DNA of 64,000 nucleotides from Candidatus Poribacteria bacterium (GTDB lineage Bacteria > Poribacteria > WGA-4E > WGA-3G). The stretch's first letter is position 1. Each line of letters starts with the position of its first letter. The DNA lies in contig JAJDWI010000149.1 of NCBI GenBank assembly GCA_022825665.1, positions 26,700 to 90,699 of the forward strand, in the 5' to 3' direction. Shown here one piece after another: positions 9,153 to 18,140 of the stretch. The position numbers were made by a program, and so were the translations under genes. The notes under the pieces were generated by a model. The model did not search any database. It was not told where the DNA came from and saw nothing but the letters and a program-made list of their open reading frames with translations.

Positions 9153-9989
9153 GTGAAATCAATATATTACTCTATAATTTCTGGGTTTCTTGCATTATTT
9201 CTAACCTTTAACCTTGGGTGTTTTAGTTTAAATACTGCAAGACAATTGGGTAATACTATACTTGAGGAAATAAGTGATGTAAACATCTTCACCGACGAAG
9301 AGGAATTAAGACTTGGTAAGGCATTTGATGAACAACACGCTCGGGAAGTAAAATTTTACACGGATACGGTGGTTACTAACTATATAAAGGACCTTGGACA
9401 GAACCTCGTGAGACATAGTAAGCGGAACGATATCCGTTACACATTTAAAGTGGTAGACACGAATGATATCAACGCGTATGCAGTTCCAGGTGGTTTTATT
9501 TACGTAAATCTCGGTCTTATCCGAGCAGTACATACTGAATCGGAATTGGCGTTTGTTTTGGCGCACGAAATTGGACATATAGTCGGTCAGCATACGATGA
9601 AGCGTCTGACACAGGTTTATGGTGTTGAGATATTAAAACAGATTATATTAGATGAAGATTCAAGCAAACTCAGTAAGTTAATCACGGATATCCTTGCGGC
9701 AGGATGGTTGTTTAAGTATAGTAGAGATAATGAACGAGAGTCAGATTTCTACGGTGTCCAAAACGTCTATGATATAGGTATTTCACCTGAAGGAAGCATC
9801 CGATTCTTTGAAACACTAAAACAGGTGCATCGTCGAGAACCTTCTACCTTGGAAAAACTTATATCTACTCACCCAGTACATAGTGAAAGGATATCAAATG
9901 TCCGTAATCAGATTAAAGGATTACCACCAAAGTTTGGTCTTCAAGTCGATTCATCTCGTTTCCAACAAGTGAAGAGGAGAATCAGATAA
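9153..9989 (+). CDS. M48 family metalloprotease, lipoprotein
   Basis: A zinc peptidase of 278 residues exported as a lipoprotein. The N-terminus is hydrophobic with a lipobox FNLGC around residues 19-23. The catalytic HEIGH sits in LAHEIGHIVGQH (about residues 138-150), and the third-ligand region RESDFYG lies near 195. This resembles periplasmic BepA/LoiP-like M48 peptidases that act in outer-membrane protein quality control. The start codon is GTG. It begins a group of three exported-protein genes that split the sulfur genes. Confidence 0.9.
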   Translation: MKSIYYSIISGFLALFLTFNLGCFSLNTARQLGNTILEEISDVNIFTDEEELRLGKAFDEQHAREVKFYTDTVVTNYIKDLGQNLVRHSKRNDIRYTFKVVDTNDINAYAVPGGFIYVNLGLIRAVHTESELAFVLAHEIGHIVGQHTMKRLTQVYGVEILKQIILDEDSSKLSKLITDILAAGWLFKYSRDNERESDFYGVQNVYDIGISPEGSIRFFETLKQVHRREPSTLEKLISTHPVHSERISNVRNQIKGLPPKFGLQVDSSRFQQVKRRIR

Positions 9990-10159
9990 TATCTGTTTCA
10001 GACTTACTAAACGAATGTATTGACAGGTGCTACAAAAAGAATTATACCTAAATCAAGTTTAATCGCTAAATTAAAATATGTTAATTTTCAATATCAGTAA
10101 ACATACAAATTTTCATGCGGCACAATTGTTGTTTTGGTTTGACTTAGGAGATATTCCTT

Positions 10160-10615
10160 ATGACACGTTTTTTGTCAAAGTTTAATATACAGGTATATGT
10201 GTCTAAGTATATTATATTCATTTTGGCACTGGCTATCCTGATAAGTGCTTGCAGTGAGGAACCCATGAAATCAGAAATCGTTTTAATAGAGGAAGGTGAC
10301 TATATGTATCCTGCAAAAGTTACAAAGGCTTATGCAGCAAAAGATGCGCAGATCCATGTTTACATCTTCAACGACAAAATACGGGAAAAAATAGGTGCCT
10401 TGATCTCAAATAACAAGATAGCAACAAAGCGGACAATACCTCCCAAAGGATGGGGAACACGACAACTTGCTCTGCAGTATTTTTGGAATGATGAATGGAT
10501 TTATGCTGAAAATGTAACAGAATTCGAAGACTACTATATTGTTCCGGTTAATGATGGAAAAGACAAAAAAATTGAACTCAAGCACATTCGTTTCCCTATC
10601 CCTATCCAACGTTGA
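10160..10615 (+). CDS. small lipoprotein of unknown function
   Basis: A 151-residue protein with one N-terminal hydrophobic stretch (about residues 15-32) ending in the lipobox LISAC, then a soluble domain rich in beta-strand-like segments (IHVYIFN, WIYAENV, YYIVPVND). ATG 10160 has AGGAG upstream. I do not recognise the family. Its position between an M48 peptidase and a caspase-like protein, all exported and on one strand, suggests a common envelope function, but this is inference only. Confidence 0.75.
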   Translation: MTRFLSKFNIQVYVSKYIIFILALAILISACSEEPMKSEIVLIEEGDYMYPAKVTKAYAAKDAQIHVYIFNDKIREKIGALISNNKIATKRTIPPKGWGTRQLALQYFWNDEWIYAENVTEFEDYYIVPVNDGKDKKIELKHIRFPIPIQR

Positions 10616-10682
10616 AATTTCAATTAAATATTATATCAGTTAATTTTATGCATGAAATATGTATTGTAGGATTCATTACATT

Positions 10683-11828
10683 ATGAAAAATGTCAAATCA
10701 ATATTTATTTTACCACTCTTAGTTTTCTTGTTGAGTTCCATGGCATATGTTCTTCCCGCTAATGGCGAAACGGTCCATGCTCTGTTAGTAATTATGGATG
10801 ACGATCCAAAAATTGGCTCAAACGTGAAAATTGACAGAAAAAATATGGTAAATCTCTTGGCATCTGTTCATAACGAACTTGCTGAGGTAAAAACAACTAC
10901 ATTGTTGAGTTCCAAAGATAATGCAACCCGAGATGAAGTATTACAGTGGGTTAGGAATCTTAAAGTTGGAACAAACGATATTGTGTTTTTATATTATGCC
11001 GGTCATGGTGGGATGAACCAAGATGGACAAACTTTCCTCGCTACTGAAGGCAAATGGCTGTTTCGTTCAGAACTTGTCAACGCCATTGAACAAGTAAAAT
11101 CCCCTCGATTAACTATACTTATAACAGACTGCTGTAGTAGCCTCGTTTCATCAAATATAGATCCATCACTACAAAGCAGCAGAAATATGACGCGTCTCAC
11201 CGAACGCGTGTTGCGTAATTTGTTTATTGAACATAAAGGTTTTTTGCATATTACAGCTGCCACTGAAAAACAGTATGGATGGAGTAATGTTAGAACAGGC
11301 GGCTGGTTTACCAGCAACCTTATTCAAGCATTAAACAGCAATCCTGATGAAAATCGAGACGAGTTTCTTACATGGAAAGAAGTATTTGAGATTACCCGTC
11401 AAAATACTGAGAAAACTTTTAGCCAGACAACTTTCACAACGAAACAACAAGATGACATGAAAAGAAAGGGTATTACCAGTCAGACTCCAAAAGCCTATTC
11501 CTTTCCTACTCCTCTTTTTCAATCCACACTTAATGGAGTTTTGTCCGGTGAACGTAAGACTGTCAACTACATTTTACTTGCAATTTTCATTTTCACTCTA
11601 TTCATTTCAAACCGAATATCTCATAATTTGAAAAGACAACATGCCGGTAGGCGAAGGTTGAGTTCTTTTAGAGTTAAAGCATCGGGAATTGTCGCTATAG
11701 AGGTATTGATATGGATTGGGTTCAATATCTTCTGGAGTTTTTTTAGAACGAATTGGGTGGTTATTAGCATAATTGGCGTTATTCTCATATTGATGATTCT
11801 TATACGAAAAACGAGACAATATGCCTGA
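10683..11828 (+). CDS. membrane-anchored caspase-like (peptidase C14) protein
   Basis: A roughly 381-residue caspase/gingipain-fold cysteine peptidase. A signal peptide (residues 1-29) precedes the domain. The catalytic His is in YYAGHGG near residue 111 and the catalytic Cys in ITDCCSS near 157. The C-terminal quarter has two hydrophobic segments (about 290-305 and 340-365) that should anchor it, leaving the peptidase domain outside the cytoplasm. I prefer ATG 10683 because it starts the signal peptide and has TAGGA upstream; an in-frame ATG at 10659 lacks a binding site. The substrate is unknown. Confidence 0.85.
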   Translation: MKNVKSIFILPLLVFLLSSMAYVLPANGETVHALLVIMDDDPKIGSNVKIDRKNMVNLLASVHNELAEVKTTTLLSSKDNATRDEVLQWVRNLKVGTNDIVFLYYAGHGGMNQDGQTFLATEGKWLFRSELVNAIEQVKSPRLTILITDCCSSLVSSNIDPSLQSSRNMTRLTERVLRNLFIEHKGFLHITAATEKQYGWSNVRTGGWFTSNLIQALNSNPDENRDEFLTWKEVFEITRQNTEKTFSQTTFTTKQQDDMKRKGITSQTPKAYSFPTPLFQSTLNGVLSGERKTVNYILLAIFIFTLFISNRISHNLKRQHAGRRRLSSFRVKASGIVAIEVLIWIGFNIFWSFFRTNWVVISIIGVILILMILIRKTRQYA

Positions 11829-11968
11829 TTATGTTGTATAGGAAATTCCATTGACTAAACTGCTGTATATGATTTAATTGGTTACAGTTCACTAACACAA
11901 ATGTATATAATTTTAAAACGTGTCTGAGTAGATTATTTTTAAATTCGTGTGAGATTTGTCCTAATAAT

Positions 11969-12427
11969 ATGGTAACATTATTAAAAAGAACCTTGAATGA
12001 CATCTGTGAACATGCGAAGGCAGAATTCCCAGATGAATGCTGCGGTGTAATATTACATACGGAACAACAGGAATTTGTTAGACCTTGTCGCAATATCCAA
12101 AATGAGATGCATAGTAATGACCCCGAGACATATCCACGCGATGCACGCACAGCCTACTTAATGCATCCCGATGACCTGATTGCAATACACAAAGAGGCAG
12201 ATGCACAACATCGTCCAATTAAAGCATTTTATCATTCCCACCCAAACCATGAGGCTTATTTCTCAGAAAAAGATAAATCGGATGCAATGATGTGGGGTGA
12301 ACCCACATATCCTGAGGTGGCATACATCGTCATATCAATTATTGAAAACACAATTAGTAAAATAAAGGCTTTTACATGGGATGAAACTAAATCCGATTTT
12401 ATTGAAGTTACAATACAGACACCTTAA
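11969..12427 (+). CDS. JAMM/Mov34-MPN metallopeptidase (Mec-like)
   Basis: A 152-residue zinc isopeptidase. The JAMM motif is complete: Glu in the FPDECCGVIL helix near residue 19, HSHP near 87-90, and the downstream Asp in SEKDKSD near 100. In Mycobacterium, Mec+ of this family cleaves cysteine from the C-terminus of the CysO carrier after CysM has joined it. The di-glycine carrier at 8419 and cysteine synthase at 6589 on the same strand make that role likely. It is followed 15 bp later by the NIL-domain gene. Confidence 0.9.
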   Translation: MVTLLKRTLNDICEHAKAEFPDECCGVILHTEQQEFVRPCRNIQNEMHSNDPETYPRDARTAYLMHPDDLIAIHKEADAQHRPIKAFYHSHPNHEAYFSEKDKSDAMMWGEPTYPEVAYIVISIIENTISKIKAFTWDETKSDFIEVTIQTP

Positions 12428-12442
12428 ACAGGAGTTATTCAG

Positions 12443-12682
12443 ATGACGGCATTAAAGGTGCGATTGACTTTTCCACCAGAAAAAATAAAAGAACCAATAA
12501 TATACAATATCGGACAACAATTTGGCGTGATTACCAATATCAGACGGGCAAACGTTACAGAGGAAGCCGGATGGGTGATGTTAGAGATGCAAGGCACATC
12601 TGAACAGATTGAACGCGCTATAGATTACCTAAAGAATATCAAAGTCCAAATTGAGCCTGTTGAAGGTGATGTTGTTCAATAA
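12443..12682 (+). CDS. NIL domain protein
   Basis: A 79-residue stand-alone NIL domain (ferredoxin-like fold). The pattern is VRLTFPPEKIKEPIIYNIGQQF, then VITNIRRANV, GWVMLEMQG and a closing helix plus strand. NIL domains otherwise sit at the C-terminus of methionine ABC-transporter ATPases and in proteins of sulfur amino-acid metabolism. Small free-standing NIL proteins occur beside sulfur carrier and cysteine-synthesis genes. CAGGAG precedes ATG 12443. It probably works with the JAMM peptidase just upstream. Confidence 0.88.
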   Translation: MTALKVRLTFPPEKIKEPIIYNIGQQFGVITNIRRANVTEEAGWVMLEMQGTSEQIERAIDYLKNIKVQIEPVEGDVVQ

Positions 12683-12730
12683 GAATCTCTTTTCACAAAT
12701 TCCGAATGCCATTACTAATAAGAGCTATTG

Positions 12731-15058
12731 ATGCATATCCTGCAAACTGGACTATTTCGTTCCCTCCAAAGATTACTTCCAGACTTTAACATCAGTTTTA
12801 GTGTTCACCTCCGTCCTTACATACGCATTATCGTAATATCCGCCTTTTCTCTTGCAATCGGATTAGGAATGACACTCCAAAACTATTTGGAATTCCAATT
12901 CCATGACACATCAGGTGTAGTTGGTTGGGTGAGTGTAAATCAGTATCCAAAACAACAAGAATTTTTCTACTACATTCTTGCACTTGTTGGTATACCTATC
13001 CTTATTTCGCTTTATTGGTTCGTTTGGCTTACTTATTCAAATTGGGCTGCAAAAGCAACAGATCAACCGATACATAGAGTATTACAACTAAATGCTTTTG
13101 CTTCGGTCCCACTATGGTTGTGTTGGTTGCAGGTTTATTATTACGAGCATGCTGGAATTACGGGCTTAATACTTCCAATAGGGTTAACTCTCTCCATTGA
13201 ATTTGTATTGCTATTGCATTGGCACTACTCCAGAAGATTCCAACCAAAAACAGGGAAGAGCGAAACTGTCAATACAGAACCCATGACTCTTCAGAGTGGA
13301 ACTAAACCTGAAAAACCAAAAGGATTAAGGTATTTTTTCCGTGGTTGTGAATATATACTCATACCAATATTTATTTATTTACTTGTGTATAATGGCAATA
13401 TAAATGGTGGTATTGATATGTTCCATGAAGGTGAACGTCTGGCACCGTTAAATGAGATGTTACACGGTGGTGTGGCATTCCGTGATGTATATGTTCAACA
13501 TGGACTTTTTCAGAATGCTTACTTATCTTGGTTCGGTAGCAAGATATTTGAACCTACATTGATGGGTGTACGTTCTATGGAACGTGTATTGGCACCACTG
13601 GGTTATATTGCGTTATACCTACTGGGTTTGCAAGTATTTCGTGGAAGGTTCTTTACAGCCTTCATCTGTTTTCTGATTGCATCTGGAAGTAACTTTTCTG
13701 TATCACCAAGGCATTCTCTCGGTTTACTTAGTTTTGTCTTCATAGCAAGTTATCTTACGTACAATAGGGAGAAAGGACTCTTTGTTCCTTGGCAACGTAA
13801 TCTATCTGAAAAACCGACATGGTTAATGCATCTTGTTAGGTTTGGTTGGAAACTTACATTAGCTGGATTTTTCACAAGTTGTGCATTTTGGTATAGCACA
13901 GAAGTTGGATTGTATACACTCGGTGCAATAGGTCTATTTCTAACGATTTACAGTCTACAACGTAGAATTCAATTTCATTTACGACCATTACCTCTAACAG
14001 CATATTGCAGCGGTGTTCTTTTAGGTTTTCTTCCTGTGGCAATCTATTTTTTAACACACGGTGCGTTAGACGATGCAATATGGAATTCCTACATTCAGTG
14101 TAAATACCAAATTGCAACATGGGGTCTAAGATTTCCATCTTTGACAGGCACACTTGGAATTATATCAGAGAATGGGTGGAGGGATTTCATCCTCAGTACC
14201 GGATTTCGATGGTATCTTCCAATCTTTGTATACATGTGTGTAGCGTCATATCTAACATACCGTCGGTTATGTAGAAGTCGTGTTTCCGCAGATGATGCGT
14301 TGAAACTGCTGCTGCTATTACTCGGTGGTATTGCATATTTCCGTACTGCTCTTGGTAGATCAGATGGTGGGCATTTACATTACGGTTCCACATTTTTGTG
14401 GCTAATCTGCCTGTTCCCAATTGACCGAGGTATCTCAGGAATTCTAAACCTATTTAGGAATGGAGAAGCTGGAGAAAGTCTACGAAATCGTCTCTCTATG
14501 CTAAAAGAGAATGCACGTTGGAGGAGTGCTATAACAGCTGCATGGATACTTATTCCAATTGCTGTTTGTGGCTGGTACATTGGGGAAGTGCATCATCCAC
14601 TGGAAGGTTTCCGTAACAAATGGAATCGGATGCAGGCAAACCAGTTTAGACCACGTATTGCAACTGAGGAATTGGATCGTGCTGGTAAGGTTGATCTTCC
14701 TGATAATCAGGTTGAACAAATTCAGAAGGTAGTATCATTTATTCAAGAAAATACTGATCCCAAGGAAAAGATATTTGACTTCACAAGTCAAGGAGCATAT
14801 TACTTCTTTGCTAATCGACCGAGTGTTACCCGTTTCCACATGGTATCGTATGCATCAACGCCAGGAATGCAGCGAGAGATAATCGCTAACCTTGAAAAAG
14901 ATCAGACACGATTGGTCATCTTTAAAACTGGGGGTTGGTTTGATAGGGTTGACGGTATTCCAGTTGAGGAACGGCATTCACTTATCGCACAATACTTAGC
15001 GGAAAACTATGAACAGGCAGTAAATATTAACAACACTGAGATACTATTACGAAAATAA
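12731..15058 (+). CDS. large multi-pass membrane protein, GT-C glycosyltransferase-like
   Basis: About 775 residues with about 12 hydrophobic segments. After a central segment comes a conserved-looking stretch, DMFHEGERLAPLNEML followed by GVAFRDVYVQHGLF (about residues 230-265). Acidic loops of this type (D-x-x-H-E-G-E ... RDVY ... HG) are seen in dolichol- or undecaprenyl-phosphate sugar-dependent GT-C transferases. The last 140 residues look extracytoplasmic. ATG 12731 is chosen over TTG 12728. Substrate and acceptor are unknown, and the GT-C call rests on topology and the acidic loop. Confidence 0.65.
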   Translation: MHILQTGLFRSLQRLLPDFNISFSVHLRPYIRIIVISAFSLAIGLGMTLQNYLEFQFHDTSGVVGWVSVNQYPKQQEFFYYILALVGIPILISLYWFVWLTYSNWAAKATDQPIHRVLQLNAFASVPLWLCWLQVYYYEHAGITGLILPIGLTLSIEFVLLLHWHYSRRFQPKTGKSETVNTEPMTLQSGTKPEKPKGLRYFFRGCEYILIPIFIYLLVYNGNINGGIDMFHEGERLAPLNEMLHGGVAFRDVYVQHGLFQNAYLSWFGSKIFEPTLMGVRSMERVLAPLGYIALYLLGLQVFRGRFFTAFICFLIASGSNFSVSPRHSLGLLSFVFIASYLTYNREKGLFVPWQRNLSEKPTWLMHLVRFGWKLTLAGFFTSCAFWYSTEVGLYTLGAIGLFLTIYSLQRRIQFHLRPLPLTAYCSGVLLGFLPVAIYFLTHGALDDAIWNSYIQCKYQIATWGLRFPSLTGTLGIISENGWRDFILSTGFRWYLPIFVYMCVASYLTYRRLCRSRVSADDALKLLLLLLGGIAYFRTALGRSDGGHLHYGSTFLWLICLFPIDRGISGILNLFRNGEAGESLRNRLSMLKENARWRSAITAAWILIPIAVCGWYIGEVHHPLEGFRNKWNRMQANQFRPRIATEELDRAGKVDLPDNQVEQIQKVVSFIQENTDPKEKIFDFTSQGAYYFFANRPSVTRFHMVSYASTPGMQREIIANLEKDQTRLVIFKTGGWFDRVDGIPVEERHSLIAQYLAENYEQAVNINNTEILLRK

Positions 15059-15113
15059 TAAATTATGGTATTTAAACTGATTGAATACACAGCAAAGTCG
15101 ACTAAAACATAAT

Positions 15114-16190
15114 CTATTTCTTTCCGCTTTCTTGCTGATCAACAAAAATGCGGTAGATTTCCTCAAATAGTCTGACATCTGTAAGTGTATCTTCAGCAGA
15201 GGAACGGAACGGTTCCGGATTGCGTAGGTTTTTTATGAAGTATTCTGCTTCTCTGTGATATGCCCACGTCCATGAAGGTCTTGGTATTGGACGGGTAATC
15301 TCTTGTTCTTCTCCCGCTCTGTATATTTCAACCTCTGCTGGTGTGTTCTTCAGCAATAACGGTGGTGCCCATGTATGAATCCAACCGTGTTGAAAATAAA
15401 TCTGTGAATGTTCATCCCAACGGTAATGCGAGACATGCCCGGTTTCCAATGTTACCCTGATTCCATTCATATCAAAAATAACAACACCAGTATATCCGTT
15501 TTCATTTAAATCCACTGCTTTGATGGTAACATTGTCGCCAGCATCAAGAAACCAACGCATTAGATTGACATTGTGTGTATACTGCTGAAGGTATCCGATG
15601 TATTTACCCCAGTATTCTTCAGGAAGCCACTCAGGGAATTTCTGTGGGGCACTCGGTTTGGGTTCATCTGTGCCATCCATAGGTGTATCAAGATTGCATA
15701 CCCAATCACCACCGAAAGCATGATTACGAGCATAGGTCAATCTTCCAAGTTCATCAGTTTGTCGGAATTGTGTTAGTTTCTCCTTAACAATCTCGTTGCC
15801 TGCATCGTAACGTTTCATATATCCTACCATCAGCTTTTTACCTGATTTTTGTGATGCGTCAACGATTACTTGTGCCTGTTCAACAGAAACAGCCATCGGT
15901 TTTTCCATAAAGACGTGTTTACCCGCAAGCAGTAGGTCTTTTGCAATCTCACCTTGCAATGCAAAATCTGCGGATACTGCCACTGCTTCAATATCGGTAT
16001 TTTGAGCGAGTTCAATATGGTCTGTGTAAAGATGTGGAATTCCAAATCTCTTTTGTACTTTTTCTCCGAGTTCAGTTCGCACTTCAGCAAGTCCAACTAT
16101 TTCACACTCAGGGATACTTGCAAAATTGGGTATATGGACTTTCTGAGCCATAAACCCGCAACCAATGTAACCGATTTTAATCTTTTCCAC
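15114..16190 (-). CDS. Gfo/Idh/MocA family oxidoreductase
   Basis: An NAD(P)-dependent sugar or cyclitol dehydrogenase family member of about 358 residues. The Rossmann motif GYIGCGFMAQ is at the N-terminus, the family motif EKPMAVS lies near residue 96, and the C-terminal alpha/beta domain carries the substrate site. I prefer GTG 16190, which has AAGGAG 9 bp upstream; TTG at 16196 is too close to that site. The substrate cannot be named. It is the first gene of the long minus-strand block, facing the GT-C-like gene tail to tail. Confidence 0.9.
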   Translation of the reverse strand: MEKIKIGYIGCGFMAQKVHIPNFASIPECEIVGLAEVRTELGEKVQKRFGIPHLYTDHIELAQNTDIEAVAVSADFALQGEIAKDLLLAGKHVFMEKPMAVSVEQAQVIVDASQKSGKKLMVGYMKRYDAGNEIVKEKLTQFRQTDELGRLTYARNHAFGGDWVCNLDTPMDGTDEPKPSAPQKFPEWLPEEYWGKYIGYLQQYTHNVNLMRWFLDAGDNVTIKAVDLNENGYTGVVIFDMNGIRVTLETGHVSHYRWDEHSQIYFQHGWIHTWAPPLLLKNTPAEVEIYRAGEEQEITRPIPRPSWTWAYHREAEYFIKNLRNPEPFRSSAEDTLTDVRLFEEIYRIFVDQQESGKK

Positions 16191-16203
16191 TATCAAGGTC
16201 TCC

Positions 16204-16635
16204 TTATCCCACAGGTGATTCTATCTGTTCAATTGCGGTTTGTGCACCTTGTCGGACAAGGGCAGAAGTATCGTTTTGAGCAAGATATTTTAGTTTGTTA
16301 AGACTTGGTTTTGCTGCAAGTTTGCCAAGTGCAACCGCAACGAAGTATCGGACATCTGCATCCTCATCTTCAAGTGCATCAAGCAATGCTTCTGTATCTG
16401 ATGGTGTAGCGAGGTGTCGATCAAAATCCCCGATATTAATTAAGGATTGTGCAGCAATACGTCGTGCATGGATATCCCCATGACGAAGTGATGCAAGTAG
16501 TTCGTCATTTCCATTCGTAATCTCAGATAAGTTGTCCCAATCGCAATCTAAACAAAACCATGATTCTCCATCCAACTGCTGAACGTTGACACTGCTACAT
16601 TTTGGGCACTCGCTGAAGTCATGTTGCTGTTTCAT
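16204..16635 (-). CDS. zinc-ribbon plus HEAT-repeat protein
   Basis: 143 residues. A short zinc ribbon with two Cys-x-x-Cys pairs (CPKC near residue 9, CLDC near 28) is followed by about three HEAT/PBS-like helical repeats (DGDIHARRIAAQSL, DEDADVRYFVAVALG, DTSALVRQGAQTAI). HEAT repeats make protein-binding solenoids, and no catalytic site is visible. The start overlaps the stop of the upstream gene by 4 bp, so the two are translationally coupled. Function is unknown. Confidence 0.8.
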   Translation of the reverse strand: MKQQHDFSECPKCSSVNVQQLDGESWFCLDCDWDNLSEITNGNDELLASLRHGDIHARRIAAQSLINIGDFDRHLATPSDTEALLDALEDEDADVRYFVAVALGKLAAKPSLNKLKYLAQNDTSALVRQGAQTAIEQIESPVG

Positions 16636-17006
16636 GAGGTATTGATATCCTCCATTTCAGGCAAATCTCTCCAAATTTCTGGACCTTCCGGTTTGAAATT
16701 AATAGTAGCGATGAACTGCATACCGTGGTAAAAGTTGATTTTGAATTTTCCTCCACCAAAATTCAGTTTGAGATAATCTAATGGTGCTTTTATTAGCGGT
16801 CCCATTTCGTCAGCATGATAGAAAGCAAGCGGTTTGAACCTAACTGTGTTACCTATTGGTTCTTGTACTAAAAGTTGAGCAGAAGTAGCGGGAAACAACA
16901 CTTGGAAAGCATCCCATAAGTCAGCGACAGTAGGGTTTTTATTTCCAATTCGCTTCTTAAAATCGTTTTCAAGGTATTCAGAGAATGTGTTGAAAACCCA
17001 GTCCAT
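16632..17006 (-). CDS. hypothetical protein, 124 residues
   Basis: I do not recognise this protein. It is soluble, with alternating strands and no signal peptide. ATG 17006 (MDWVFNTF) has AAGGG just upstream and is preferred over an in-frame start at 17051. The segment WDAFQVLFPATSAQLLVQEP and the glycine-rich LNFGGGKFKINFYHG are the most distinctive parts. It is coupled to the HEAT-repeat gene by a 4-bp overlap and follows the Uma2 gene. Confidence 0.65.
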   Translation of the reverse strand: MDWVFNTFSEYLENDFKKRIGNKNPTVADLWDAFQVLFPATSAQLLVQEPIGNTVRFKPLAFYHADEMGPLIKAPLDYLKLNFGGGKFKINFYHGMQFIATINFKPEGPEIWRDLPEMEDINTS

Positions 17007-17047
17007 AGTTATGCCCTTCTTATTTATACAACATGAGATTAGAAACC

Positions 17048-17623
17048 TCAATTATCAAATGTGACTCTTGTGTAGATATCTTCCAATGTAAGTTGACATT
17101 TGATGGACGGTAGTGTCAGCATGTCTTTGCGTGTGTGAAATACATCCTTTGTCCACTGTGTATCCTGTAAACGGTAGTGTTCAACGCTAACCTTGTCTTG
17201 TGAAACGAGGATATATTCTTTCAAGGAAGAGATCTGTTTGTAGTAATCAAATTTCTCACCTCGGTCATACTCCTCAGTTGAAGGTGAAAGTACTTCTATG
17301 ATTATGACTGGATTGAGTAGAGTATCAAAGGAGATATCCTCAAATTCAGGTTCTCCACAAAATACAACTATATCTGGATAGAAATAGGAAATGATTGGAG
17401 TTGTTTTCACACGCATATCGTTTGTTACAACTTCACACTCATGTTCCTTTAATTGGATGTTTAGTTCTGTTGCTAAATCCAATGTAATGCGCGTGTGAGT
17501 GAGACTTGCCCCAGACATAGCGTATATCTGTCCACTTAAGTATTCGCTTTTGAAGGTTGCCTTGCGTTCTAAATCAAGATATTCCTCAGCAGTGAATAAT
17601 GTTTGGGCACTTAGAGATGACAT
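17048..17623 (-). CDS. Uma2 family (DUF820) putative endonuclease
   Basis: 191 residues of the Uma2/DUF820 family, which has a PD-(D/E)xK nuclease-like fold. The N-terminus has the typical FTAEEYLDLE. The core acidic residues lie in YPDIVVFC (about residue 102) and IIIEVLSPSTEEYDRGEKFDYY (about 124-145). This family is highly multiplied in cyanobacteria, Chloroflexi and related phyla, with largely unknown roles. Nothing in the neighbourhood points to a substrate. Confidence 0.85.
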   Translation of the reverse strand: MSSLSAQTLFTAEEYLDLERKATFKSEYLSGQIYAMSGASLTHTRITLDLATELNIQLKEHECEVVTNDMRVKTTPIISYFYPDIVVFCGEPEFEDISFDTLLNPVIIIEVLSPSTEEYDRGEKFDYYKQISSLKEYILVSQDKVSVEHYRLQDTQWTKDVFHTRKDMLTLPSIKCQLTLEDIYTRVTFDN

Positions 17624-17717
17624 GTTTAACTCCTATATCTTACTATAACCCGGGAGCCTTTAAGAAGTCCTTCCAATCGAAATTTGGCAGAGGGAACTCC
17701 TCTGTGGCTTTACATTG

Positions 17718-18131
17718 TCAGAACGTTGCAGCTTGTTCAAAGAAGTCGATATCCACGCGTTCAACTTGGGCGGAACGGGCATTCTCAGCAACACGTTGGA
17801 CAACCATCTCTCGCACAAAGGGTATTGGAATACGCTTTACACGATGTACTACCTCTTCGGTACAAGGCACATTTGTATTGTCAAGATAAGGACCATCAAG
17901 CAGTTCTGCTTCTGCAGGATGGTCACATGTCTCCGGAACAAGTTGTTGTAATCGCATTGACACGTAATCTGTCACCCACTGTTGTATTTTTTCAGTGCCT
18001 TCAGATTCTGTATTGCTTACTGGTTGTTTCTGTGCTAACTTTTCATCAATGCTTGTAAGCAGACTTTCCAAACGTTCTAAACGGTCTTCCACATTGGTTA
18101 ATCGTTCCTGTACGTTTATTTGATCGCTCAT
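17718..18131 (-). CDS. coiled-coil protein with C-terminal PCP_red-like domain
   Basis: 137 residues. The N-terminal 35 residues form a short coiled coil (VEDRLERLESLLTSIDEKL). The last roughly 50 residues match the PCP_red pattern: helix, then IPIPFVREMVVQRVAENAR, then a closing helix after VDIDF. PCP_red is the C-terminal domain of the light-independent protochlorophyllide reductase B subunit. Here there is no reductase part. Its start lies 9 bp after the end of the phytanoyl-CoA dioxygenase gene. It is one of four PCP_red proteins within 10 kb. Function is unknown. Confidence 0.7.
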   Translation of the reverse strand: MSDQINVQERLTNVEDRLERLESLLTSIDEKLAQKQPVSNTESEGTEKIQQWVTDYVSMRLQQLVPETCDHPAEAELLDGPYLDNTNVPCTEEVVHRVKRIPIPFVREMVVQRVAENARSAQVERVDIDFFEQAATF

Positions 18132-18140
18132 TTTTCCTCC

